Of a DNA stretch of 64,000 nucleotides, positions 1 through 8,322 are shown in pieces. The notes beneath the pieces were generated by a model, which was not told the DNA's origin, searched no databases, and was given only the letters and a program-made list of their open reading frames with translations. How positions within the stretch are numbered: position 1 is the first letter of the stretch; each line of letters starts with the position of its first letter. This DNA comes from Azotimanducus sp963663145 (lineage in GTDB: Bacteria; Pseudomonadota; Gammaproteobacteria; Pseudomonadales; Azotimanducaceae): positions 2,294,001-2,358,000 of the forward strand of contig OY760134.1 in NCBI GenBank assembly GCA_963663145.1, in the 5' to 3' direction. The position numbers were made by a program, and so were the translations under genes.

Positions 1-3000
1 CCCGCCGAGTATAGGAAATGGGGAAGGCTCTGTTGATATAGACCTTGTAATTGGTTGCTCCAGATACTCGGCCCCAAGAGACAATGAGATCCACCGGATC
101 ACCAATAAAGAAGCTTGGAGGAGAAAATCTGGCGCTTGAACTCGGGTGGGAGGGGACACCACCGCCGCTATCGCTTACGGTCACGCGCACACCCGAGGAG
201 CAATTGTTCCGAGTGTCGGACTCCCCCGACACGCTGTCCACACAGGCGCCGTAGTAGTAGGTGCCCGAACTTGATGGGGCGGTGAGGGTGATCGACTCGC
301 CACTCTCGTCCCCAGCATCGAGCGCTACAACCGCATCCGTGCCGACCGCGGTATCCGACCCAGATATCGTCGCATTCGTGGAGCGGTAGTAGCGAAGTGT
401 CGTCGACCCGGATTGGCCATCGCCGCGATTGTGAACCGTCGCGCTGAAAGTGAAGGATTCGCCGGAGTCTGGCGTCGAGTCGTCCACCGCCTCAGACTCA
501 ACCACGAGGTCGGGCGATTGGCCGCCGCCATCGGGTCTCTCCACCACGACAGAGAAGCGGAGAGTGTCGGTGTCGCCGTCGGCATCGGTGACGGTATAAG
601 TTAAATCGTAGCTGCCCCCTGTGGTCGGCGTGCCAGTCAGGCGTCGTGTCGAGGTGTTGAAGGTCAGGCCCGGGACCGACCGCGAGAGACTGTAGGTCAG
701 CGTCCCATCACCCCCGGTGGCTTCGGGCAGTGTTAATGCGTCGATCGCCGTGCCGACCATGTAGGTTTGGTCGCCCGGGCCACTTCCCGACGCGAAGCTC
801 GGCGAACGATCGGCACCCCCACCCGGCGCGGTGCCCTTCGACGTTCGCGCGATTGTGCCGGATGAGACTTCCCGGTCTTCAACCCTGCAGCCTGCCGCAC
901 TCCGGCAGGTGTACCGGTATTCACCCTCCTCAATGTAGCCGCCATCGTCGAACCGAATCGTCACCCTGCCGCCGGACGACGAGAACGAAGCGCCTCCCGC
1001 CAAGACATCCGGCGTCCAGAACCCCGTGGGCAGACTGGACAGCGTGTCTCCGACTTCAAACCTTGTTTCCTGTCCCCCGCCACCGGCGCTCTCCACCACG
1101 ACAGAGAAGCGGAGAGTGTCGGTGTCGCCGTCGGCATCGGTGACGGTATAAGTCAAATCGTAGCTGCCCCCTGTGGTCGGCGTGCCAGTCAGGCGTCGTG
1201 TCGAGGTGTTGAAGGTCAGGCCCGGGACCGACCGCGAGAGACTGTAGGTCAGCGTCCCATCACCCCCGGTGGCTTCGGGCAGTGTTAATGCGTCGATCGC
1301 CGTGCCGACCATGTAGGTTTGGTCGCCCGGGCCACTTCCCGACGCGAAGCTCGGCGAACGATCGGCACCCCCACCCGGCGCGGTGCCCTTCGACGTTCGC
1401 GCGATTGTGCCGGATGAGACTTCCCGGTCTTCAACCCTGCAGCCTGCCGCACTCCGGCAGGTGTACCGGTATTCACCCTCCTCAATGTAGCCGCCATCGT
1501 CGAACCGAATCGTCACCCTGCCGCCGGACGACGAGAACGAAGCGCCTCCCGCCAAGACATCCGGCGTCCAGAACCCCGTGGGCAGACTGGACAGCGTGTC
1601 TCCGACTTCAAACCTTGTTTCCTGTCCCCCGCCACCGGCGCTCTCCACCACGACAGAGAAGCGGAGAGTGTCGGTGTCGCCGTCGGCATCGGTGACGGTA
1701 TAAGTCAAATCGTAGCTGCCCCCTGTGGTCGGCGTGCCAGTCAGGCGTCGTGTCGAGGTGTTGAAGGTCAGGCCCGGGACCGACCGCGAGAGACTGTAGG
1801 TCAGCGTCCCATCACCCCCGGTGGCTTCGGGCAGTGTTAATGCGTCGATCGCCGTGCCGACCATGTAGGTTTGGTCGCCCGGGCTTGCGTTGGAGGCAAA
1901 CTCCGGGGAGGTGTCCGAACCGTTGCCCCCGCCGGTCGGGGGAGTCGTGCTGCCCTCCAGCCGGTCAATTCGCCACACGCCGTCCCCCTGGTGCGACGCG
2001 CGGAAGTCATAGCGCTTCCCGTTGAAGGTGACGTTGTTGATGTTGATCGCGCGTCCCGATTTGATCACCAGGAAGCTGCCGCGACCGTCCGCGTCCACGC
2101 TGAAGGCGTCCTCCGTGCCCGGATAGTTGCAGCTCCCCCCGGGCGACACCAGTTGCCCTACCTGGCACTCGCCGGCCGTCGCGCCTCCACTCGAGGCCTG
2201 AACGGTGATTGTGAAGGACAGCGTGTCGGTGTCGCCGTCCGCGTCCGTCACGGTGTAGGTCATCCCGTGGGTGCCCGCGGCGGTGGGCGTGCCGCTGAGC
2301 TGGCGCGTGGTGTCGTCGAAGCTCAGGCCCGGCACGCCGGGCGTGAGGCTGTACGACAGCGGCCCGTCCCCGCCGGTCGCCGCCGGAAGCGTGATCGGGG
2401 CGATGGCCGCGCCGACGCTGTAGGTCCGATCGCCAGGTCGCCCGGTCGCGGAAAGGGTGGGGGAAGTGTCGGATGCCGGCGGTGGCCCGGTATCGTCGGA
2501 GACCGACCAGGCTCCGCCGGTCCAGTATCCGTCGGGATTCTCCGCGTCGACACACCGCGAGGCGTACCAGCCACTCGTCGGAGAGATGGAGGTGAAGTAG
2601 AGATTCGCAGCGCACTCTTCGCCGTCGTCGTAGGTCAGCGTCAGCCGACCGACATCCTCCCCGGTCCGCAGGTAGGCGTAGCTTCCCGTGTAGGAAACCT
2701 TCACACCGTCCTCCTCATCCGTTTCCGTGAACCGGTCTTCGGAGTCGAAGCTCAGGGTATCTCGCTCGTTTCCGGCCCCGATCACGACCGAATCATCCGC
2801 GGCGAATCGTGCGTAAAACGCCGATTGACTGGATGGCGCGTTCCCCACAAGGCCGACGGTGGAGAGGTTGTCCAGCCGACCCGTCGAGGCGACGACCAGA
2901 TTCACCACCCCTATCGGCCGGTCCGAGGACACCCGCAGCCGCCAGCTGCCCGATCCGGCACCAAGCCGCCCGGTGATTGAGGCGTCCCCGGCCTCAAGCT

Positions 3001-3649
3001 GCTGCGCCGTGAGCCTGATCGCCGCGCCCGCCGATAGGGTCAGCCGAACGCTCCCCCCGGTCGCTGCAGCTCCGGTGGCGTCACGCCCCTCAATGACGAC
3101 CGCCGCCGCTAGATCTGTTGAATTTATCAGCCGCAGCTGACTTTCTTGCACCATGTTGGTGGCCGGATTGAACATCGGCACCAGATACTCGAAACCGCCT
3201 TCCACCTCCACCGGCTCCAGCCGCACAAGGTCATGAATCGCAATGCCCGTGCCGTCCGCCGAGCGAAGCCGGGCCAGGTACTGGATCCGCAGGTCGGTGT
3301 CGAACTCCAGACGCACATCGCCCGAGAGCGCGCCGAGCCCGCCCGCCAACCCCTTGGCACCGTTTCCGGAAACGAGATCCGCCGCCTCGAGATCCACCGA
3401 AGCCAGCGCATCGAGGGACAGCATCGCGGGACCGGCGCGCAGGCCGGCGTCGTTGATCGCGTGAATCTCCACCGTCCCGGCCTCGTCCGAGTAGTTCAGC
3501 ACGCGCAACACGCCCTGCTGGCCGGAGTCAGTCCGGGATACAAACAGCGGAAGTTCGTAGGTCTCCGCGAGCGCGGCCGGGGCGAAGAACAAGAGTCCGG
3601 CAAGTAAGAACACGGGGAAACACCGCGACTTGCGAATGGACCGACACAC
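1..3649 (-). CDS. Large secreted He_PIG/CARDB/FN3 protein, 3' end beyond the window
   Basis: The frame is open from about 3649 to the left edge, roughly 1216 codons, with no stop. The likely start is GTG at 3649, because the next 28 residues form a signal peptide (basic stretch, hydrophobic core, cleavage after ALA before ETY); other GTG starts lie just upstream, so the start is uncertain. In order: an N-terminal module of about 250 residues shared with the proteins at 28493 and 42400, a module ending in WYASRC, a He_PIG domain, a short module with CNYPGT, three more He_PIG domains separated by a module with YTCRSAAGC, one CARDB domain with the TYYYGAC motif, and the start of an FN3-like domain. 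A surface or secreted adhesive role is inferred. The LuxR-type regulator gene lies just upstream on the same strand. Confidence 0.85.
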   Translation of the reverse strand, partial: MCRSIRKSRCFPVFLLAGLLFFAPAALAETYELPLFVSRTDSGQQGVLRVLNYSDEAGTVEIHAINDAGLRAGPAMLSLDALASVDLEAADLVSGNGAKGLAGGLGALSGDVRLEFDTDLRIQYLARLRSADGTGIAIHDLVRLEPVEVEGGFEYLVPMFNPATNMVQESQLRLINSTDLAAAVVIEGRDATGAAATGGSVRLTLSAGAAIRLTAQQLEAGDASITGRLGAGSGSWRLRVSSDRPIGVVNLVVASTGRLDNLSTVGLVGNAPSSQSAFYARFAADDSVVIGAGNERDTLSFDSEDRFTETDEEDGVKVSYTGSYAYLRTGEDVGRLTLTYDDGEECAANLYFTSISPTSGWYASRCVDAENPDGYWTGGAWSVSDDTGPPPASDTSPTLSATGRPGDRTYSVGAAIAPITLPAATGGDGPLSYSLTPGVPGLSFDDTTRQLSGTPTAAGTHGMTYTVTDADGDTDTLSFTITVQASSGGATAGECQVGQLVSPGGSCNYPGTEDAFSVDADGRGSFLVIKSGRAININNVTFNGKRYDFRASHQGDGVWRIDRLEGSTTPPTGGGNGSDTSPEFASNASPGDQTYMVGTAIDALTLPEATGGDGTLTYSLSRSVPGLTFNTSTRRLTGTPTTGGSYDLTYTVTDADGDTDTLRFSVVVESAGGGGQETRFEVGDTLSSLPTGFWTPDVLAGGASFSSSGGRVTIRFDDGGYIEEGEYRYTCRSAAGCRVEDREVSSGTIARTSKGTAPGGGADRSPSFASGSGPGDQTYMVGTAIDALTLPEATGGDGTLTYSLSRSVPGLTFNTSTRRLTGTPTTGGSYDLTYTVTDADGDTDTLRFSVVVESAGGGGQETRFEVGDTLSSLPTGFWTPDVLAGGASFSSSGGRVTIRFDDGGYIEEGEYRYTCRSAAGCRVEDREVSSGTIARTSKGTAPGGGADRSPSFASGSGPGDQTYMVGTAIDALTLPEATGGDGTLTYSLSRSVPGLTFNTSTRRLTGTPTTGGSYDLTYTVTDADGDTDTLRFSVVVERPDGGGQSPDLVVESEAVDDSTPDSGESFTFSATVHNRGDGQSGSTTLRYYRSTNATISGSDTAVGTDAVVALDAGDESGESITLTAPSSSGTYYYGACVDSVSGESDTRNNCSSGVRVTVSDSGGGVPSHPSSSARFSPPSFFIGDPVDLIVSWGRVSGATNYKVYINRAFPISYTRR
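537..1885 (-). repeat. Near-perfect tandem 552-bp repeat (about 2.4 copies)
   Basis: The unit starts near 537, 1089 and 1641, always 552 bp apart, so each unit encodes 184 residues and preserves the frame. Long stretches of copies 1 and 2 are identical base for base; one difference visible near the left end is TTA at 601 against TCA one period later. The third copy stops at about 1885. Each unit encodes one He_PIG domain plus the YTCRSAAGC module, so copy number changes protein length in whole-domain steps. Confidence 0.93.
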
Positions 3650-3850
3650 AACTTGGCACACCTTGTTCGACAAGCACACATCCAAGGGAAATTCGACTGC
3701 TGTTAGTTTAGGAGCCCTGTGACTAGTAGTGGACAGGAAAAACCTGTAGTCACACCTCGCTCGCGGTGCTTTGCCGACACCCGGGCGCGGGTCAGCACAC
3801 ACTTGCAGAGGATGAGTGAGTCTTGGTGCCGGCCCGCCCGATGACGGAAC

Positions 3851-6622
3851 TCAGGAGTCCTCCGGAATCAATCCCAATTCCCTCGCGCGCACCACGGCCT
3901 CCGCCCGTCGGGCCACCTTCAATTTGTTGAAGAGCTTGCGCAGGTGATAGCGGACACCGTGAACGCCAATGCCGAGCGCCTCGGCAATTTGCTTGTCGCG
4001 ACTTCCCTCTAGATGTCGCAGCACTTGTAGCTCGCGCTCGCTCAACCTCGCTGTCCTGGGTTCATCGCGCGAACGCATCGCCGCAATCAGAGACTCGGCA
4101 GAGTTTCGATGAGCTGAATCTGGTTTGGTTCGAAGAAAAGTGCGCAGCACCTCCGCACAAGCTGCCCGCTCTTGCACCAAGGGCCAAGCATATGGAGAAA
4201 CGGCAAACAACCCTAAGAATTCCTCCAGATGGCGTACCGCAGACTCTGACTTGCCAGCGAATTGTTCAAGCACCATGGACAACACCAAAGCGCGCATCTG
4301 GGTTCGCCGCAAGCCCCGTTCGGCGGTGAGAACCCGCAACTCTCGTGCCAGATCACGAGCTTCTGCGAGCTGCGCACGCGCGATCAACAGACGTAGGCGG
4401 GCACAAGAAATCGCCTCCATTTCTCTCCAGGTCTGCGCGTCCAAGTCCAAGCAGCCATCCATACCCGCTGGCAGATCGTCCTGCCTCCAAGCGCGCTCGG
4501 CATCATCCAACCGCCCGGCGATTACGAGTAGGGAAATGCGAAGCGCGGCAAGGAACCGCACGAAGGTTTGCAACCCTTCCGAGCGCACATGCGTCCACAA
4601 CTTGTCCGCCACGCCCAAGGCTTGATCAATATGACCATCCCTGAGCTTCAGTTCGATCCCAAGGCTCACGGCCGTGGCGAAGAACGAAAAAGGCACACCT
4701 CGGTTCACTAATGTGGTCGCAGCACCGCTCGGCTCCGCAAGGGATAGAACCTTGTTGAGTTCCAGCGAAAGCTCCTTCGATGCCGCTTCCCAGCCCGCCA
4801 TGGGAACCGGATCGAACAAGAAACTCTTCCCAGCAATTCGTCTCGCCCTCTGAAAGTGTGATTCCGCATTCTCCACCCGGCCCTGAACAAACTCGATCTG
4901 GCCTTGCAGCAGATTCCCATAGACCTCGATGTATTGGCTTCCCGCACACAGTTCCCGCGCCGACTCAAGTCGCTTGGTCGCTTCCGCGAACTCGCCCTTC
5001 AAATAGTAAATAACGCAGAGTCCATACTCCAAATGACCGCGTGTTGACGGATCGAGACGGCGCGACCCCATCAGACGTGCCATGTCGCTGGTCAAGGATT
5101 GCATCCAATCCGAGGCAACCAATTCCACTCCGTACAGGGCCATACCACCACGAACGATACAATCGTCCACCACATACTCGAAGTCGGCATCCTGTTCGCT
5201 CTCGTCGCAGCGCCGATGCGCCGCGGACACGTCACGGTAGAGATTTCGACACTTCGCCGCACACCCCATAAGTCCCAAGGCAACGCAACGCATCAGTGCC
5301 AACCTCGGATGATGCTCGATAACTTTGTCGCTCAGTAGCGCGTTTGCGGCAAGCAGCCTCACTACCCCTTCTCGGGTCCACAAGCGAACCCCACCTGCGC
5401 GCACAAGGATTTCTCCGGCGAGGGAATGGTCATTCCCTTCGGTGGCATGACGAACGGCCGACACTGTCTCGCCGCGACGCGCGAGCGCCTTGGCGATGCG
5501 CCGATGGATGGCTCGGAATCGGTCCCGGGTTTCGCGAAAACACTCGCCGATGCAATACTCACGCACCAATGGATGTAATCGCCAGCTTCTATTCGCATCG
5601 CTCCCAGACGGCTCCAGCAGCCCGTCCAACATGCCCATTGAACTCAAGAGATGCTGTGAATCCCCTCTCTGCAGCACCTCATCTGCAAGTGGCGCATCAA
5701 TCCAGTCAAATAAGGCTAGATCCAAAAGGAATTCCCGCTCATCCTCATCAAGATCCGCAATCAAGCGCGATTCGATCCAGTTCCGGACAAAGTCTTGTTC
5801 GCCACCAATGCGTTCTTGCGCACCACGTTTCATCCTGTTGCGAGAAATGCACATGGCGAGTGGCCAACCGTGCGTTCTATCCATCTGCCGCGCCAATTCT
5901 TGACGCGAGAGGCGCAAATCGAAGAACTTGGCCATATCTGCCCTTGAAAATCGCAAATCCTCTGTCCGCACAACTTCCGCTCGACCCTCCAATACGGCAC
6001 TCCCCAAGTTCAAGCCATGCGGGAGCTGCCTGCAGGCAACCGCCACATGGAGATTGGGTGGTCCGTGTTGCAATAGAAGTTCCAAAAGCGACAGGCAAGC
6101 AGGGTTCTTCACCTGTTCAAGTTCATCAAACGCGATTACAAACGGCGCGTTAAAGGACTGAATCTCGCCTATCAAGGCTCCAAGCCGAAGGGCCGACCCC
6201 AAGCTGGCCCCCACGGCGAAGGATAGCTCGCGGAGGTGTATTCCTGCTAGCTGACAGGCGACGGCAATATAGGTTTCAAGCTGGGCGGGTTCGTCGTGTT
6301 CGTCGAGAGAAATCCAAGCAGTGGCCACGCCTTCATCCAGCAGGCGGCGGCAGCACTGGGCAAGCAAGGTTGTCTTTCCGAATCCTGCGGACGCCTTGAG
6401 TATGGTGAGCCGACGCTGCGTCGGCATGGTTCGTTGCACGAGTTCAGGACGGGGCACATATGCAGGGACGGGATCAGGGACGGTGATTTTCTGCCGCAGC
6501 AACCAAGCGGGCAAGGGAGGCGGAGTATCCTCGTCACGCGTTCTTTGAGGCGGTCTCAGCGACTCGGCACCGCGAGTTCCCGCATCGGATCGAACAAATG
6601 ATGATGAAGGACTGTCGCGCAT
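3851..6622 (-). CDS. LuxR-family regulator with STAND ATPase core (MalT-like)
   Basis: This 923-residue protein has the MalT/LAL layout. A P-loop (ASAGFGKTT, about residues 77-86) opens an NTPase domain, a long helical region resembling TPR-type sensor repeats fills the middle, and a LuxR-type HTH lies at about 858-915 (starting LSERELQVLRHLEG). Such proteins bind an inducer and ATP, oligomerise and activate transcription. The length matches MalT (about 900 residues). The target is not shown by the sequence; the divergent lipoprotein region or the secreted protein downstream on the same strand are candidates. The ATG at 6622 has no clear Shine-Dalgarno sequence, so the start is uncertain. Confidence 0.9.
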   Translation of the reverse strand: MRDSPSSSFVRSDAGTRGAESLRPPQRTRDEDTPPPLPAWLLRQKITVPDPVPAYVPRPELVQRTMPTQRRLTILKASAGFGKTTLLAQCCRRLLDEGVATAWISLDEHDEPAQLETYIAVACQLAGIHLRELSFAVGASLGSALRLGALIGEIQSFNAPFVIAFDELEQVKNPACLSLLELLLQHGPPNLHVAVACRQLPHGLNLGSAVLEGRAEVVRTEDLRFSRADMAKFFDLRLSRQELARQMDRTHGWPLAMCISRNRMKRGAQERIGGEQDFVRNWIESRLIADLDEDEREFLLDLALFDWIDAPLADEVLQRGDSQHLLSSMGMLDGLLEPSGSDANRSWRLHPLVREYCIGECFRETRDRFRAIHRRIAKALARRGETVSAVRHATEGNDHSLAGEILVRAGGVRLWTREGVVRLLAANALLSDKVIEHHPRLALMRCVALGLMGCAAKCRNLYRDVSAAHRRCDESEQDADFEYVVDDCIVRGGMALYGVELVASDWMQSLTSDMARLMGSRRLDPSTRGHLEYGLCVIYYLKGEFAEATKRLESARELCAGSQYIEVYGNLLQGQIEFVQGRVENAESHFQRARRIAGKSFLFDPVPMAGWEAASKELSLELNKVLSLAEPSGAATTLVNRGVPFSFFATAVSLGIELKLRDGHIDQALGVADKLWTHVRSEGLQTFVRFLAALRISLLVIAGRLDDAERAWRQDDLPAGMDGCLDLDAQTWREMEAISCARLRLLIARAQLAEARDLARELRVLTAERGLRRTQMRALVLSMVLEQFAGKSESAVRHLEEFLGLFAVSPYAWPLVQERAACAEVLRTFLRTKPDSAHRNSAESLIAAMRSRDEPRTARLSERELQVLRHLEGSRDKQIAEALGIGVHGVRYHLRKLFNKLKVARRAEAVVRARELGLIPEDS

Positions 6623-6780
6623 ATCGGATATATCCCCCGACTATGACCGCATTATGCAGACAGCGAGCGGCATCCGCAAAAGTTGGGTATTCGAGATGGT
6701 GCGTTAGAGATGGCGCGGTTCCAAAGTCATTCCGCGCTTCCCGGTTCCATGGAACTGATATCCTTGAAAGCAAGGAAATG

Positions 6781-6910
6781 TGCAATCGGAACATCGTTTA
6801 CATTTTAGACCGGAAACATCCTTTACATGCCCCCCCTGCGGCGACGGAGCCGGAGCGAGCTCCCGACGGCTCGTTTTCAGAGCACCTCCGCAGAACGCGG
6901 GCGCCCTCAT
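6781..6910. repeat. IS-end-like repeat, copy 1 of 2
   Basis: Bases 6781-6828 match 55483-55530 at about 43 of 48 positions. Inside, a unit of the form CGGAA(A)CATC(G/C)TTTACAT occurs twice in direct orientation, the pattern of terminal binding sites in some insertion sequences. Similarity continues about 30 bp further on (AGCTCCCGACGGCTCGTTTT here, AGCTCCCGGCGGCTTGTTTT near 55560). No transposase is present. The copy lies about 160 bp upstream of the LuxR-type gene, so a regulatory role is also possible. The rest of 6623-7076 shows nothing recognisable. Confidence 0.6.
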
Positions 6911-7076
6911 TGGCCGTCCCCTCCCTTCGGCCTCGCCCGGCTCCCGGTGCCAGCCCTCCTCGCGTGATTGAACAAATTGTGTAACGGGCGCCAAGCGAAA
7001 GCCTGATTGGCGAATCCAAAGCGGCCGAAGTCTCAAATGGCCAGAACAACGGAGGGCTGCCGCCCCAGCGCTCGTC

Positions 7077-7751
7077 TCACGCGCCGTTCTGTTCCTTGAT
7101 TGGCGATGGTGACTCTAGGCCCCGCAGCCAGTTCATTAGTTCTTTGACTGCTTTACCTGCCAGCCTATTCGGTACTTTTCCGATTCGAAATTGGATTCCT
7201 CCTGAGAGATTGGGTGGAAGAACATCCACGACCTTGGCCTCATATGCATGAAGAGTCTCTTGATCTGAAGCAGCTTGGACAATTGCAGTGATCTCAATTG
7301 ACGGGTCCCTGAAGACAAGGCCTCTCGCCAAGGCTCCGGGATGATATACGTCCGACAGGGTCACCACGATCTTCACTGGGCGATCTCCCTGGAGAATCTT
7401 GGGGGCTCTGCTGTTGATCTCTTCTCGAAACGTCTTATCGAAAGCACTCCTGAATTCAGGGGTGTCGTCTGAATCCTGAGCGCCGGACTCTACTGGCCCT
7501 TCTCGCCAATGCAACTTGATTCCTGCATAAGAAAACTCGGTATTGAATTGACGATACTTATCCGTCGCGTCCATGATTGTCTGGTGGACTTCGTTCACCG
7601 AACCACAGGCACTCAGCAGGCAACCGAGGGAAACTGTCCCAAATAGGATCCAAATCCTCGGCCAAGACCCGCGGATCGACCATGGTGTGCGCCTTTTGAT
7701 TGAACGGTGATCGACGGACGTGACCGCAATCTGGGATCTCAACATCTTCAT
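7077..7751 (-). CDS. Putative lipoprotein of unknown function
   Basis: The product has 224 residues. A hydrophobic stretch at about 33-46 leads to a lipobox LSAC with Cys49, so it should be lipidated and anchored in the envelope. The region before the hydrophobic stretch is longer than usual, so the true start may be internal. The mature part is a mixed alpha/beta domain (for example PVKIVVTLSDVYHPG and AIVQAASDQETLHAYEAKVV) with no family I can name; it is reminiscent of small outer-membrane lipoproteins. It stands alone, with an IS-end-like repeat on one side and a short inverted repeat plus a broken oxidoreductase on the other. Confidence 0.7.
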   Translation of the reverse strand: MKMLRSQIAVTSVDHRSIKRRTPWSIRGSWPRIWILFGTVSLGCLLSACGSVNEVHQTIMDATDKYRQFNTEFSYAGIKLHWREGPVESGAQDSDDTPEFRSAFDKTFREEINSRAPKILQGDRPVKIVVTLSDVYHPGALARGLVFRDPSIEITAIVQAASDQETLHAYEAKVVDVLPPNLSGGIQFRIGKVPNRLAGKAVKELMNWLRGLESPSPIKEQNGA

Positions 7752-7817
7752 CCCGCCGAGGTCTCTAGAAGACCCGTAATATACATGATCCTTCAGGATA
7801 CATGCGGATCATCTTTA

Positions 7818-7890
7818 GGAGACACCCACCGTTGTCTTGACGAAAACGAAAAAGGAACACCCACCCGCCGCCGCGGTGGGTGTCCCTTTC
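7818..7890. repeat. GGTGGGTGTCCC-type REP-like cluster with an inverted pair
   Basis: The core occurs reversed at 7821-7830 and 7851-7865, and forward at 7875-7889. The last two form a near-perfect hairpin (AAAGGAACACCCACC, loop CGCCGCCGC, GGTGGGTGTCCCTTT) with one mismatch. This is REPIN-like. It sits exactly where the neighbouring oxidoreductase remnant ends. Confidence 0.75.
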
Positions 7891-8288
7891 GATTGCCCTT
7901 TAGGATGGCGTCGATGCTCACGATATCTCCGAGCATCTCCCCCGCCGCCCCGAAGCGCCGCAGGAATTCGAGCAGTCTGTATGTCTCCTGCTCCGTCGCG
8001 ACCACCGGCTTTTCACGCAAGGCTCTGATACCCGCGCTCGGCACGAGCAACAACTGGCTGGAGTGGAACTTTTTTTGGCGACCCGATCATCACGAGATCC
8101 AACATCTCGGACTCCAGCATCGCCTCCACGGACCCGTAAGGTTTCATGCGGCGGGCCCGGCCGGTGTCTATGCGGCCGAGCCACACCGGCTCGGGATCAA
8201 CATAGGCGACGAGTTCGAATGACGGAATCCGGCGGCAACAGAACTCGGCCAAATAGCCGAGCCTGTCCCCCAGCCCGCACAAGCCCAA
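7890..8288 (-). pseudogene. Truncated, frameshifted Gfo/Idh/MocA-family oxidoreductase remnant
   Basis: From 8288 the reading frame gives an N-terminal Rossmann start (GLCGLGDRLGYLAEF), an acidic residue after the second strand (VAYVDPEP) and a strand ending VMIGSP, as in Gfo/Idh/MocA dehydrogenases. The expected EKP motif (REKPVVATEQETYRLLEFL) follows in another frame. Removing one A from the run of seven (the T run in GGAACTTTTTTTGGC near 8070) joins the two parts. After about 130 residues the homology stops at the GGTGGGTGTCCC hairpin, so the substrate-binding domain is missing. Confidence 0.7.
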
Positions 8289-8322
8289 CCTCTCACGACT
8301 CGCCTAGCCCAGATGCGGGCAA

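Noticed and set aside
1871..2980. A 369-codon plus-strand frame across the left-edge gene
   Set aside because: Antisense to He_PIG domains with recognisable motifs; no domain pattern of its own.
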